A program made the translations under genes and the position numbers. This document shows, one piece after another, positions 1 to 10,500 of a stretch of DNA of 64,000 nucleotides (position 1 is its first letter; each line of letters begins with the position of its first letter). Source of the DNA: Misgurnus anguillicaudatus (Eukaryota > Chordata > Actinopteri > Cypriniformes > Cobitidae); assembly GCF_027580225.2 (NCBI RefSeq), contig NW_027395276.1, positions 3,703,501 through 3,767,500 on the forward strand. The letters run 5' to 3'. The notes beneath the pieces were generated by a model. It did no database searches, was not told the DNA's origin, and worked only from the letters and a program-made list of their open reading frames with translations.

Positions 1-82
1 GTATGGGCGTGTCCAGCGATGCGAGAAAGTTAAGAAAAGTTTAACTTCATGCAAATGTTGAGCGAATTTCGGGAGCGACTAC

Positions 83-475
83 TAGGGATGCTCCAATCGA
101 TCGGCCGATAATGCTTGCTATGCTTCTGAATGAATTACGGTGAAATGCAGCTACATCCAAAAGCCAGGGGGCGCTCTTGTGCAGAAACTCAAAATGCGCT
201 GTAGACGAAGAACAATACACACGCAGCTATTATGACACGCATCTTCAGGAAATGTCTTAAGGATATATTTATTGCTTTTCTTCAAACCTTTTCAGGTATT
301 TTCATGATAATAAAGAATATGTTTAATAATTATGTTTGACGAGTGTCGCTTTTTCAAATGCATGTTATAAACGACTCAAACTAACAGTGATTTCAGATCG
401 ATAAGAACTTACTGATCAAAAGTCGTAGTACATGAAATAGCTGTGAATAAGATTGGCTGTCCGATTTAGAATGCT
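83..475 (-). mobile_element. nonautonomous DNA element, 'TAGGGATG' family, copy 1 (reverse)
   Basis: This begins at a tagggatg terminus and reads through the block around 'aaccttttcaggtattttca'. The same block lies in the opposite orientation at 2821-2960 and 38020-38130. Shared stretches include the 'gctacatccaaaagccag' block and the run from 'tttcaaatgcatgttataaac' to 'gatttcagatcgataa'. The inner end is not sharp, so 475 is approximate. The three-copy alignment shows it is a dispersed repeat. The hAT-like assignment is inferred from the terminus. Confidence 0.65.
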
Positions 476-619
476 GTGTTGTTTACCTTTTTCTCACGTG
501 CTGAAATTGTGTTTGTTCTCAGGTCTTCTCGTGTTAGTTTTGGTTCTTTATTGTTGAATATTTTTGGGCGTGTCCCATCCTCTACAACATTAGAAAAATT
601 AGACCTTTCCTATCTGAGC

Positions 620-745
620 ATGCTCCTAGTCTAGGCACTTTTCCTGTTGAGACTGGACTATTGCGATCTGTTGTTGGCTGGACTCTCAGCCCGCACAATC
701 AAACTCCTACAGATGATCCAGAATGCAGCAGCAAGAGTGATAATA
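620..745 (+). mobile_element. LINE (L2/CR1-like) reverse-transcriptase 3' fragment
   Basis: The plus strand encodes words typical of the C-terminal part of L2/CR1/Rex-type reverse transcriptases: a 'DYCDLLLAGLSARTIK'-like segment followed by 'LLQMIQNAAARV'. The next part of the same domain (an 'RIKFKILFLAFKT'-like string) appears about 1.9 kb later at 2622-2668. The fragment therefore looks interrupted by the material between them. It is short and decayed. Confidence 0.6.
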
Positions 746-1426
746 ATAATAATAAGACCTACAACCCCTGAATGTTAGTTTAACATTAGTTTTTACAGGT
801 TCAAAGAATTATGCTTCTGAAAGTTTCAGATAAGTGTAGATAATCTTTAAATTCAGTTAATGTTAATTGTAAAGTGATTATGTATTAAAATAGACATTTT
901 AAGTAGCCTAAATAAAAAAAAGGAATATGTTTTGGTTCAAATTGCTGCCACATTGATTGACATTACTTTATGGTAATGAGCTATGATGCGGGTCGGTGGC
1001 AACCAATCGCAAGGTGGAAAAGTTCTGCGGCAACCAATCGTAAGGCGGAAACCTTCACTTGAGAGGAATCCAGAGAATGCATTTGAGCGTCAGAGCGTTT
1101 TTTTGACGCTCTCGCTGGCGGCGTGAACGTCCATCTGGTGAATAAACCTACATGCACGCTTAATCTTCACGCCCACTAGAACACTTGGGCCACATACAGG
1201 AAAACGCAATGTAAGTAGTCAAGCGGTCAAGTACAAAGACAGCAAGTGTGGTTATTTGGACGCAGGCTCCGCAGCCAATGTTTCCCCCTGTGCTAAAAAC
1301 AACTTTTTGGTACTAATATGACGTCAGGGTTCTTGTCAGACATACCTGCGCATTGCTCTGCCTCACTCATTCTCTTTAGATTCTGTTTCTTTCTATCTAT
1401 TGCGGCGAAAGCATCTCTGTACCAGT
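746..1426. other. intergenic stretch, no gene recognised
   Basis: A short ATA-rich microsatellite (742-757) is followed by AT-rich sequence. A doubled 'gcaaccaatcg(c/t)aaggcgg' motif lies near 989-1050. No open frame has recognisable protein similarity. Confidence 0.5.
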
Positions 1427-2391
1427 TAGGGATGTCCCGATCTGATATGCTGGATCGGTATCGGGTCCGATCCGGGCTTTTTGGCTGGATCGGACATCGG
1501 ATCGAGGACCGAGAACATGACCGATCCAACTCCGATATGTGCGTTAGCGTGGTTGTTACTGACAAGCTATTAAAAGGACAACGTATTATAAAAGCACCAT
1601 AAACGTTTATGCACTATATTTAAAGTTTTTAAATACACGCAATAGCTTCATGTGAAGGGACAAACGCACATTTAAAGATCTTTAAGTTTACAGAAACACT
1701 GTACTGTAACTTACTCGCAAACTGAGTTAATAATCCACTGGAAAAGCGGACGGATGAAACGCGTCATTCAAACACGCAAACACAAGATAACTGCAGGCTT
1801 TTTAAAGACCTGATTTTATAAAGTCTCAGTAAGCCGCCGAATGGATGCAATTCACTTTGTCTTGAGCACACGACGCAACTATTCTCTTTGTGTTTTAACA
1901 GTTATAAACTTTCCATTGCGGTGCGAGGATTCCCATGAAAGGTTGCTTCAAGGGCATCATTTCTGCACCCAGAAAGCCCATAAGCAACCAGAAAGCCCAG
2001 TATATGACTTAGGCGCATCAATTCTGCACCCGAAATGTGCATAAAAAGTCCGGTAAAGCGCATAATTCCCAAAATAACCATCTGCACACTAAAGCTTTTT
2101 TACTATGACAGTTTTATGCAATTAAGAAAAATTATTTAGCATACTTAATTGATCAAACGTCTATTATATGTTCACCTAAACACTGTAATGATTAATATTT
2201 ACTAATGTTTCCTGTAACTTGTAAATCATTTTAAATAATTGATTTTAACATTTAAAATGATGCTAGATGTAGCAAAAAGCACTACACATTTAATTACAAC
2301 AGTATCGGGCAGATATCGGTATCGGCTGATATACGGAATTCTGGTATCGGAATCGGATCGGAAATGAAAAAGTGGGATCGGGACATCCCTA
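1427..2391. mobile_element. nonautonomous hAT element (965 bp) with 8-bp TSD
   Basis: The termini are inverted: TAGGGATGTCCCGATC at the left and GATCGGGACATCCCTA at the right. Both flanks carry the 8-bp direct repeat GTACCAGT (1419-1426 and 2392-2399), the hAT hallmark. Subterminal sequence is rich in 'gatcgg(t)atcgg' motifs at both ends. The short open frames inside show no transposase similarity, so it depends on a transposase elsewhere. Confidence 0.93.
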
Positions 2392-2621
2392 GTACCAGTG
2401 GAGTGAACACGAGCACATCTGGCTTGCGCAATAATTAATGTGAAGTCAAGACGTCATCGCGGCCGCTGGGATTGTGTGTTGTCGAGAGAACTGACGAGAC
2501 TGCATCTTTCCTCCTTAAAATAGAATTACCTGAATCGTCAAAATGCTGGATTAAGATCGCTTGGGGGGGGGGGGGTCGAATCGAGATCACTATCTTTTAA
2601 CGATTAATCGCGCAGCTCTAA

Positions 2622-2670
2622 TAGCAGCTCGCATCAAATTCAAAATTCTGTTCCTAGCCTTTAAAACCTG
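2622..2670 (+). mobile_element. continuation of the LINE reverse-transcriptase fragment
   Basis: The short stretch reads as 'RIKFKILFLAFKT', usual in L2/CR1-like reverse transcriptases a little downstream of the piece at 620-745. A poly-G run (about 2565-2576) and a 'taacgattaatcgcgcagctcta' stretch directly precede it. Confidence 0.45.
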
Positions 2671-2674
2671 GGTC

Positions 2675-3103
2675 AATTATGGATAGGACGATAAATGCCG
2701 ATATACACCAATAATACCTGGCCGATAACTATTCTGAATCCACAGCTGATATTATGCACAGCTATTTCAGCTTTTAAATCAGAAAGACGTTATTGATCTA
2801 AAATCACTGTTAGATTGAGTTGTTTATAACATGCATTTGAAAAAACAACACTCGTCAAACATAATCATTATACATATTCTTTATTATCATGAAAATACCT
2901 GAAAAGGTTTGAAGAACAGCAATATAAATATATCCTTAAACCATTTCATGGAGATGCACGTGTAAATGTTTTTCTTCTGCGGCCCATATTGAGTTTCTAC
3001 ACGAGAGCGCCTTCTGGCTTTTGGATGTAGCGGCATTTCACTGTAATAGTTGAGAAACACAGCAAGAGCGTCATCAGCCGATTTATTGGTGCATCCCTAA
3101 TGT
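2675..3103 (+). mobile_element. nonautonomous DNA element, 'TAGGGATG' family, copy 2
   Basis: The left end reads 'ggataggacgataaatgccgat' and the right end 'atttattggtgcatccctaa', imperfect inverted termini. The body matches copy 1 (reversed) and copy 3 (37872 onward) over most of its length. No clear target duplication was found, so the boundaries are approximate. Confidence 0.75.
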
Positions 3104-3296
3104 AAATGATCAGAAAGACGTGAAGAGACACAGCGGTTAAAGAGCAACTTGAAAGTTAAACCACCCATTCACTCAAAGTACAGAAAAATACTGTAGGAAA
3201 TAGATTAAAAAATATATTTTTTTCTAAATGCACTAATTAGGCTTCTGGTGTCATTTTTGTAAGAACATTTTAGACCCGCCTCTAAAAACCGCCAAA

Positions 3297-3311
3297 CCGG
3301 AAGTGACATCA
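3297..3311 (+). promoter_or_regulatory. candidate ETS/CRE-type core promoter motif
   Basis: The sequence CCGGAAGTGACATCA combines an ETS core (CCGGAAGT) with a CRE-like half site. This is common in TATA-less vertebrate housekeeping promoters, and it lies just upstream of a coding-like stretch. Promoter function is inference. It could equally belong to a mobile element. Confidence 0.3.
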
Positions 3312-3321
3312 CGAGAGGCGC

Positions 3322-3522
3322 ACGCTGGATCGCAATGACAGTTCTTCGGACGCTGAGGAACGAGTAAATGTTTATTCATACTCGTATGGCGAACTACAGC
3401 CATACAATTATGAGTTTGCTATGCAGCCAAGAGTGCAGGGACTGGTCAGGATTAAACAGAACGGTCAGAGGAGACAAATTGAAGTGTTATGTGAGGAGAA
3501 AAGGACAGATGTGTGGGTGAGA
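3322..3522 (+). other. unassigned coding-like exon with splice donor
   Basis: From about 3322 one plus-strand frame stays open and has protein-like composition: Ser/Asp/Glu first (SSSDAEERVNVY), then Tyr/Pro-rich, then basic (IKQNGQRRQIEVLCEEK). It ends at TGG|gtgaga, a good donor at 3523. Its frame has no early ATG; the first is at 3421. It could be a first exon of an unknown gene, a transposon ORF piece, or a 5' exon spliced to gigyf2. I do not recognise the family. Confidence 0.3.
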
Positions 3523-5880
3523 TCAGTGATCTGGCGAGATGTAATACTGTGCTCAGATCACAAGATTTTACAGATTATTATCATATATCATGCAATAGCA
3601 AAGATAGTATTGATACTTTATGTCTTTTTAATGCTTATAAGTTATGTTAATATCCATCCACACTTACGTTAGGTGATACAGATGTTGCTCATCACCGCAG
3701 GAGAGGTGAGCTGTCTGAACCCATATGTGCTACAGGCCAGGCCAGTAGAAATGAGTATGTTTATGGCAGAGATTATTTATTACTAATTTATTTAATATCC
3801 ATGTATAAATGAACAGTAAACTAAAGATTTGAATGTTAAAACAATCTTAATAAATTTGTTTTTAAACAATCTTAATGAATTTGTTTTAATTACAAGTTGC
3901 CTATAGGTCATGACTAAGTCACAATTTTTGCTGGCACTAGTCAATATTCAAATTAACAATATTAATAGTTTTCCCATCTCCAGACAATACCACTAAATAC
4001 AGCATAGGCAAGTTATCCGCTGGGCGTCTAAGGAACTCTGTGCAGGCGCCCTTACCTACATGTGTCAGCCATTCAAGAACAGGTTCCAGAGGTAGGAGGA
4101 GTTTATAAATGGTTTGAATACCCCCATTTTGTGACAATAAATAAACAATAATAATCACAAATTGTCTTACCGTATAAAAACTGGTTTATGAAGTTTAGAT
4201 CAGATATATACCAAGTAGATCTGCATTTGTAATTCGATTTAGTTTTATTTATGTAGCACCGAAAAAAAGATATACAATCTGACCCATTTAAAAACATTTA
4301 ACAATTTTTCAGTATCTTTCCCATCATATGTGCAGGGTATTATAATAATGTGTTGAAGTGTGTTAAATTGTGAATGATGTGATTAATAGATCCCAACAGC
4401 TTCAGCCTTGTTGATCCTCTGGATGGATCTGGAGAGGGGAGCAGGTGTAGTGGAAGACAGGACAGTGCTGCATTCTCGTAGAGCCTGTGGTGACCTGGAG
4501 TATTCCAGAACAGAATATTTAAATAGATTACATTTATTTGTCCCTGTTAACAGTGTACACCAAAGTAATACAGTTCTGATAAAAAATGTATAGTCAAAGT
4601 GGTTTTGATGGTTTTGGTGATGAGTCAGCTTTATATTATTTTTTGAAAGCGATATACAATGCTATTGTTCAAACATTTACAATCTTTTAACAAAAAACAA
4701 CCGCTTACTGCAAATCTTTCATTCTGCCACGCCTTCACGATGGTAGAAATTGTGTACATGGTGGAAGAAGGTGCTGACAAGATGCTCTGAAGCCCAAACA
4801 GCTTTAACATCTTGATGATCTGGGTCAATGTCGGCCGGTGACTTCTTTTTCGAGGGCGCACGTTGCGAAGCTGGTCACATGCATTGAGCTTGTCATGTGT
4901 GTGGCTCGTCATTTCAAAATATGTGTTCAGCACGTCATGTAAACTTATGTGCATCACACGTGATGTCAAAATCTGCTGCACACGCATGTAAAGGGTTTAT
5001 GATAAATTATATGCTCACGTTTGCCTGATACTCACTTAATCTCCTGTGTAATTACAGTTTAGTGTCAAGTTAGTGTCTTGCGAGTATTTTGTGAACATGA
5101 GTGCTTCTTTTATCATAAACCTTTTCAACGCGTGTGCAGCAGGCACGTATTGTGACAAGAGGCATGATGCACATGGTTCACACACGTCACAACAAACACA
5201 CATTTGGAATTCACGTCCCTCAGAAGAGAAGTCACTGGTCACCAAAAATGCTGATACATGCATGCAGCACAGACCTAAGAGATGTATATAAAAAGCAGAA
5301 AATTACTATACCATAGCATATAAAACAAAAAATACAGGTTATGGTACAACAGACATCAGCTGGCTTTAGCAAACAATGAACTTGCCAACAGCCCTGAATA
5401 AAAAGAAAAACATTACTTTTGACTTTGAGAGACATGAATAAGTCTTACTTGTGTGAACAGGATGAGATTCTTGCAGTGGTTTCTCATCAGATGAGTCTTT
5501 TTTGTTTTTTCCTCCTCCATAACACATCGCCAGGTTCGTCCATGACAACAGAGGATGATTCATCATACTAAGCATCTTCATCTGTAGCTGGACAACTAGA
5601 ATTAAAACAGATTCACCTTTATATAATTGTATAACAGCATGTCACTTCTTAGGTACATACATGAACACACCACATGACAAAAAACGAATTACGAATTAGC
5701 TATGCAAACAAAGTAAATAAGATGTAACTCGATTTGATGGTTATACTATTTGCAATCTAAGCTTATCAGTTAGTTGATTTCCATATTTATAAGAAACTTG
5801 AATGAAATCATTATGTTAAATGATTTGGTAGTAGCTAGCAAATGTTTAAAAAACAAGACTTACTGTGCATTATCTTCGAG
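3523..5880. other. unassigned region with a diverged inverted duplication
   Basis: No gene can be named here. The minus strand has an open frame at 4987-4631 that ends near a possible donor (gtaagc) and contains the segment PTLTQIIKMLKLFGLQSI. A second lies at 5581-5366. Sequence near 4930-5010, read in reverse, resembles 5110-5200 read forward (shared 'tatcataaacc', 'cgtgtgcagcag', 'gatgcacat'), so a diverged inverted duplication spans this area. The exon frames I tried do not join into one open product, so this is probably a decayed element or pseudogene. Confidence 0.35.
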
Positions 5881-6150
5881 CTGCATGTCAGACGGACCGT
5901 GATCGATTCATGTTTTCTCGCGGCGGCAAAAACACAGGCCTCACGTGGTTCTTGCTTCGGCATCCAATGTTTAACTCCATCATATTGCCGGGATGATAAT
6001 CCTCCGATCTAACGTGAACGCTATAAGTTACACCACCGCGTTTTTCTGAAGCACATGCTGAACTGAAGTCGCGTCTCTCGCCTCTTTCCTCGTGCTGCGT
6101 TAAACACACCCAGACACGGAAGATAGCGCGGTCTTTATTCTTCAAAAGAA
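5880..6150. promoter_or_regulatory. CpG-richer segment, candidate promoter upstream of gigyf2
   Basis: This stretch has many more CG dinucleotides than the AT-rich surroundings and includes a CACGTG box at 5942-5947. The gigyf2 start exon at 7524 carries only 13 nt of 5' UTR after its acceptor, so at least one non-coding first exon must lie upstream. This is the nearest CpG-dense candidate. No transcription start can be fixed from sequence. Confidence 0.25.
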
Positions 6151-6524
6151 ACCTGTGGACTCATTGTCCTGACAGGCTGGAGTTTGAAAAACCTCCACTA
6201 ACACAATTATTAACCATGACGATGCTAAATTGAAACTACGGAGAATCACATCAATTTGCGACTGCTTTTGCTGAATACAACCGCAGCACTGCCAATGTAG
6301 AGCCTATCAGACGAGCGCCTCTGACTACGTAATATGACGCGTTGTTGAAAAAAACAGGGATTTTGAGAGCGGTCTTAGAAAATTTCAGCTTTTTTACTAA
6401 ATTTATGCGCTTAGAGTTTTGTAAATGTTTTTTGCTTTCGCATTTAATTTTCATATGGTACTTTCATACAAGGTTATATATTCATCTCACAAAAAAATGT
6501 AACCTTAAAGTTGCACTTTAAGGT

Positions 6525-6680
6525 CGTATAGAGCGTCACTACTTCATAGCACCTGTCATATTTATAATCTCCATATTTAGAGATCCGTCTCTATACAGGT
6601 GAGCATTTAGTTAAAAGCTATAGTGAGTGGCAAATATCTGCCAATTTTTAAATTCCACTGTTTTTAAATGCATTGTGAAA
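6525..6680 (+). repeat. dispersed repeat, inverted partner in intron 15
   Basis: The stretch around 'cactacttcatagcacctgtcat', 'agagatccgtctc' and 'gtgagcatttagttaaaagctatag' recurs in reverse complement at about 28785-28960. The copies are diverged and the family is not named. Confidence 0.6.
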
Positions 6681-6842
6681 TATGCCGTTACTGTGAAATA
6701 AAATAACGTGAAATGGATTTTTGGTACTGTCCACCCCACTACATGTTTTTTTCACGTTACATAGCCATTCGCATACAGAACTGTGACTGTATAAAATCTT
6801 GCACAACCACATCCTTCATTTGGTTGAAGGATGGCTCTCAAT

Positions 6843-7182
6843 AGCTGGGTTTCCATCGAAACGTAAAGCAAATCTTGTCAAAGGTTGCAAAAAAGAAAAA
6901 CCAACAAATACGAATTAAGTGCGTAGCAGTGCAGCGTGTATATTTGGTAAAGACAACATCAGCTGATGCAGCTAAACGAGGGGTTAATTTATTCAACAAA
7001 TGCATTTCAATCTCCTATTATTCACATCTACTCTCTTTCGCGTAAGTCAAAAACCACCTCAAGCGAGCGTAAAAACTTTTTGCCAATTAAGGCATTTTTA
7101 TTAGAAATTCAGTGTTTCCATCACTCCTTTCTTATGTGATACTTCAAAATGTGCATAAAATCATGGTGATGGAAACCCAGCT
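6843..7182. mobile_element. short MITE with AGCTGGGTTTCCATC termini
   Basis: Inverted termini AGCTGGGTTTCCATC and GATGGAAACCCAGCT bound 340 bp, flanked by AAT on each side as a possible 3-bp target duplication. There is no coding capacity. A 3-bp duplication would fit a PIF/Harbinger-type origin, but that is inference. Confidence 0.75.
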
Positions 7183-7523
7183 AATGAAATGTCAAGAGAG
7201 CTCTCTGTGTGTTTTTATCCCTTTGGCCTTTGAGTTTGTTATGATTGTCTGTATTTGCAATTCCAACAAAGGGGTTGTGCCTTTAGTTTCTCAGTGGTAT
7301 TCATAGACCGTGAAAGTGCACAAATGAATGGCAGTTTGGTGATCACCATTGTATGTATAATAGCCCAATGGATATGTGTGTAATCTTTCACATTGGTATG
7401 CATTTACACATAATTCAATCATGTAACTTAAATGTTTGCTGTTTGGTTTATTTATGGAGCCTTGAGAGCAGTTTTATTGTGCTGCATTTAATTAAATGTT
7501 TATGAAATCTTTATTTTCCTCAG

Positions 7524-7574
7524 ACTTTTAAGGAAAATGGCAGAAACCCAGACACTCAACTTTGGACCAGAATG
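7524..7574 (+). CDS. gigyf2: gigyf2 exon with start codon (residues 1-13)
   Basis: Acceptor cag ends at 7523. ATG 7537 sits in AAAATGG and opens METQ-like [12 protein letters not shown]; donor gtgagt is at 7575. Thirteen nt before the ATG are 5' UTR, so upstream non-coding exon(s) are missing from this annotation. Confidence 0.93.
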
Positions 7575-10500
7575 GTGAGTTTTATTTTTATCTGCTATAA
7601 TGTTATGCTTTTGGCTAATGGTGTGTACACAGCCTTATTCAGCATTGCTAGCCCAACTGGTGGCGAGTGGCCATAGCAGTGAGTTTCAATTCTTGAGGAG
7701 CTCACAAGCTGATTAATTATATTTTCAATGCACTTTTCCATTGCATGCTACGACTCTGTTCGCTTTTTTACTGCAGTTTAGTACTGATTCAAAGTGGGTG
7801 GGATTTTTGACCTTTAGTTGCGCCACCTCTACTGCCGTGATATTATCATAAATGCACCACAAACAAACGTACAACACAGGAGCAGTGGAGCATACCAATG
7901 GCACTAATGCTGGTAGTGGCAATTATCTCTGACCAATCAGTGATCTGCAGTGTTACACATCACGTTTTAGTATTGATACGGCTCGCCTGGAACCTCAACC
8001 AATGTGGTACTAAAAAAAAAAAAGTACTAGGTATTGTAAACAGTGGAAAACCCTATTACAGAGAGATGTGCTCTGCAGTGGAAAAACACCATAAGTTGCT
8101 TTGAATAAAAGCAACTGCTATATGCATAAATGTAAATGTAAGCTTTGCTTTCTGCAACTTTAGGAATGTTCCAGGTTTAATCCTGTCAATTACTAGCTCT
8201 CATGACTGTATGACACAAATCACTGTAAACATTTGTGTTTTTTATAATTGTCTACACTTACATTAATATGCATATGCCTTTAATAAAGGACTTTATCTAT
8301 AGAAACATACAGTGCATTCAAGCTTTACACTTTTAGGGGTATTTGTGCGATCAGACAAGCACCTATAACAAGTTCTCAGATAACAAAGGTAGTTATTGTA
8401 CAAAGGTAAAGTCCTTTAACAAATACAAGTTTCAGTTGTGCTTGTCTGTCCACTACTCAAAGTAAAAACTGCTATGCTATATATGACATGGGAACCCCTA
8501 TGCTAGTACGTCCTGTCACTGTTGAAGTTTAGAGATACAAAGAATGCTATCTAGTGGTAGGAATAACAACCCCTTACGAAATCACTGAATTTTGTATGAT
8601 TCTTTAAAAAAAGGGTTTTTTTGCATTATTGCTAGGGTTGCAAAGGGGTGGAAAAGTTATGGTAAATTTCTGGAAACTTTCCATCTGGGGAATTTTGGAA
8701 ATATTCCCAATTGGAAACTTTTATAGAATTTATAGAAAATATTTAGAAATTTGTCATTGTGACATACCTTGAATATTTTTCAAGGTTGCTGTGTGAGTTG
8801 AACTGACTGTCAGGTAGGGCTGTCACAATGATTAAATAATCGTCTCCTCACGATTGTTTGACCTCATCGTGATGATTTCAGATCACCGCAATGATTGCAC
8901 ATCTCTCTAAAAAACACAAGAGGGAGCTGCAACGACTGTATAAACGAGACCATATCTAATGGCAGGGCTCCAGACTGCCCCCAAATGGGGGCATTTTGCC
9001 ACCAAAATTTGAGAGTGTGCCACTGAATTTTACATCCAGTTGCACATGTGCGACCAGTAAATTTGACCTTTTTTGTGATGTGACACTGAATTTGAAAACA
9101 GCACATTGTACTTTCTGTATCTATCATTAAAGTATTTATTAGTAATGCAGTGGAAATTAGTAGAAATGTAATTATTTGGCTAGCATGTTGATTAACAGTT
9201 TGTGCCCCTACATTTTCTGGTTGCGCCCCTAAAATTTTCAGTTGGGGGCCACTGTGCTCCTAGTGAAAAAGTTAGTCTGGAGCCCTGAATGGCGCTCATT
9301 GATTGACAGTGTAACTCGATACATTGCAAAGCCATTTAATACATTTCAGTTCTTGAAAAGATATATTTATGTATTAATATTTACTGCCAGGTAAACCTTG
9401 CTAAATAATTAAATAATCAATGTGTGAAAATAATTTCATGAACGAACAAAAAATCTATGTGAATTAACCGTCAGCCAAATTTCATTAACGGTGACAGCCC
9501 TACTGTCAGGCATTACTTTGACTCATTTTATTATAAGCTGATTGAATGAGTCTTGTAAACAAATAAATACAGTATCACAGACTGTGTTCATGATTTACCA
9601 CTGTTGCCATAGTTGTTTCTGTAAGCTAAGAAACTTTGTGAAATGCTGCTTTTGTTGCATGTTACAGTATTTCCCATTCTCTCCTCTGTGTCCCAGGCTT
9701 CGCGCCCTGTCTGGAGGCGTGGGTAGCAGTAGCGTGGCCTCCCCTCCGCTCTCTCCCGCAATGCCAAAGTATAAACTCGCAGACTATCGTTATGGAAGAG
9801 AAGAGATGCTAGCACTTTATGTAAAGGATAACCTGGTGAGGACACTGATTCCCTCTGCTTCCTTTCTGTTTAGTTTGGTTTAGGAGTATGTTTAGTTTGT
9901 TAATGCAAATGGTATTGCGATTTGATGTTTCATATTTACTTTTTGTTGTAGGTTCCTGTAGATCTTCATGATAAGGAATTTCTACCTATTTTACAAGAGG
10001 AACCCCTGCCGCCGTTGGCGTTAGTTCCATTTACAGAGGAGGAACAGGTTAGTATCCAACCAGATCATAGATAGAAGTCGAATGTCTTATTTCTTAAGAG
10101 GTTTATACAACATTGTTTAAAAGTTACATAATTGAGTGCTGCTTAAAGGTGGTTTATATATTCACACAGCAGTAAGATTTGTATAAATACATTTACGAGA
10201 TAAGACAAATGAGTAGTCAGAAAGGTGGTTTCTCAAATCTTTTCTTTCTTCAGTACGAAGCGCGTTTGGCTGATATTTGGATTACAAAGCTGTGCCTGCA
10301 TATTCAAATAGTGGCCTTTGATTTTTGCTGATTATTTGTTTTTTGTTTTGGCGCATGCTGTGGTCGAAAGTTAAGGAAGGCACTCCCACACTTGGCCTCG
10401 CTGTCACGCAAGCCAGTGGCTGTGCACAGCCGTGCCCATCTGATGCTGTTTATCCGTTTGTCTCCACAGAGAAATTTCTCCATGTCTGTAAACAGTGCGG

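Noticed and set aside
1318..1602. 94-codon plus frame and overlapping 90-codon minus frame
   Set aside because: They span the left terminus of a hAT element and have no protein similarity.
5888..6145. 85-codon minus frame in the CpG-rich zone
   Set aside because: Composition follows base bias; joining it to nearby minus frames through visible splice sites runs into stops.
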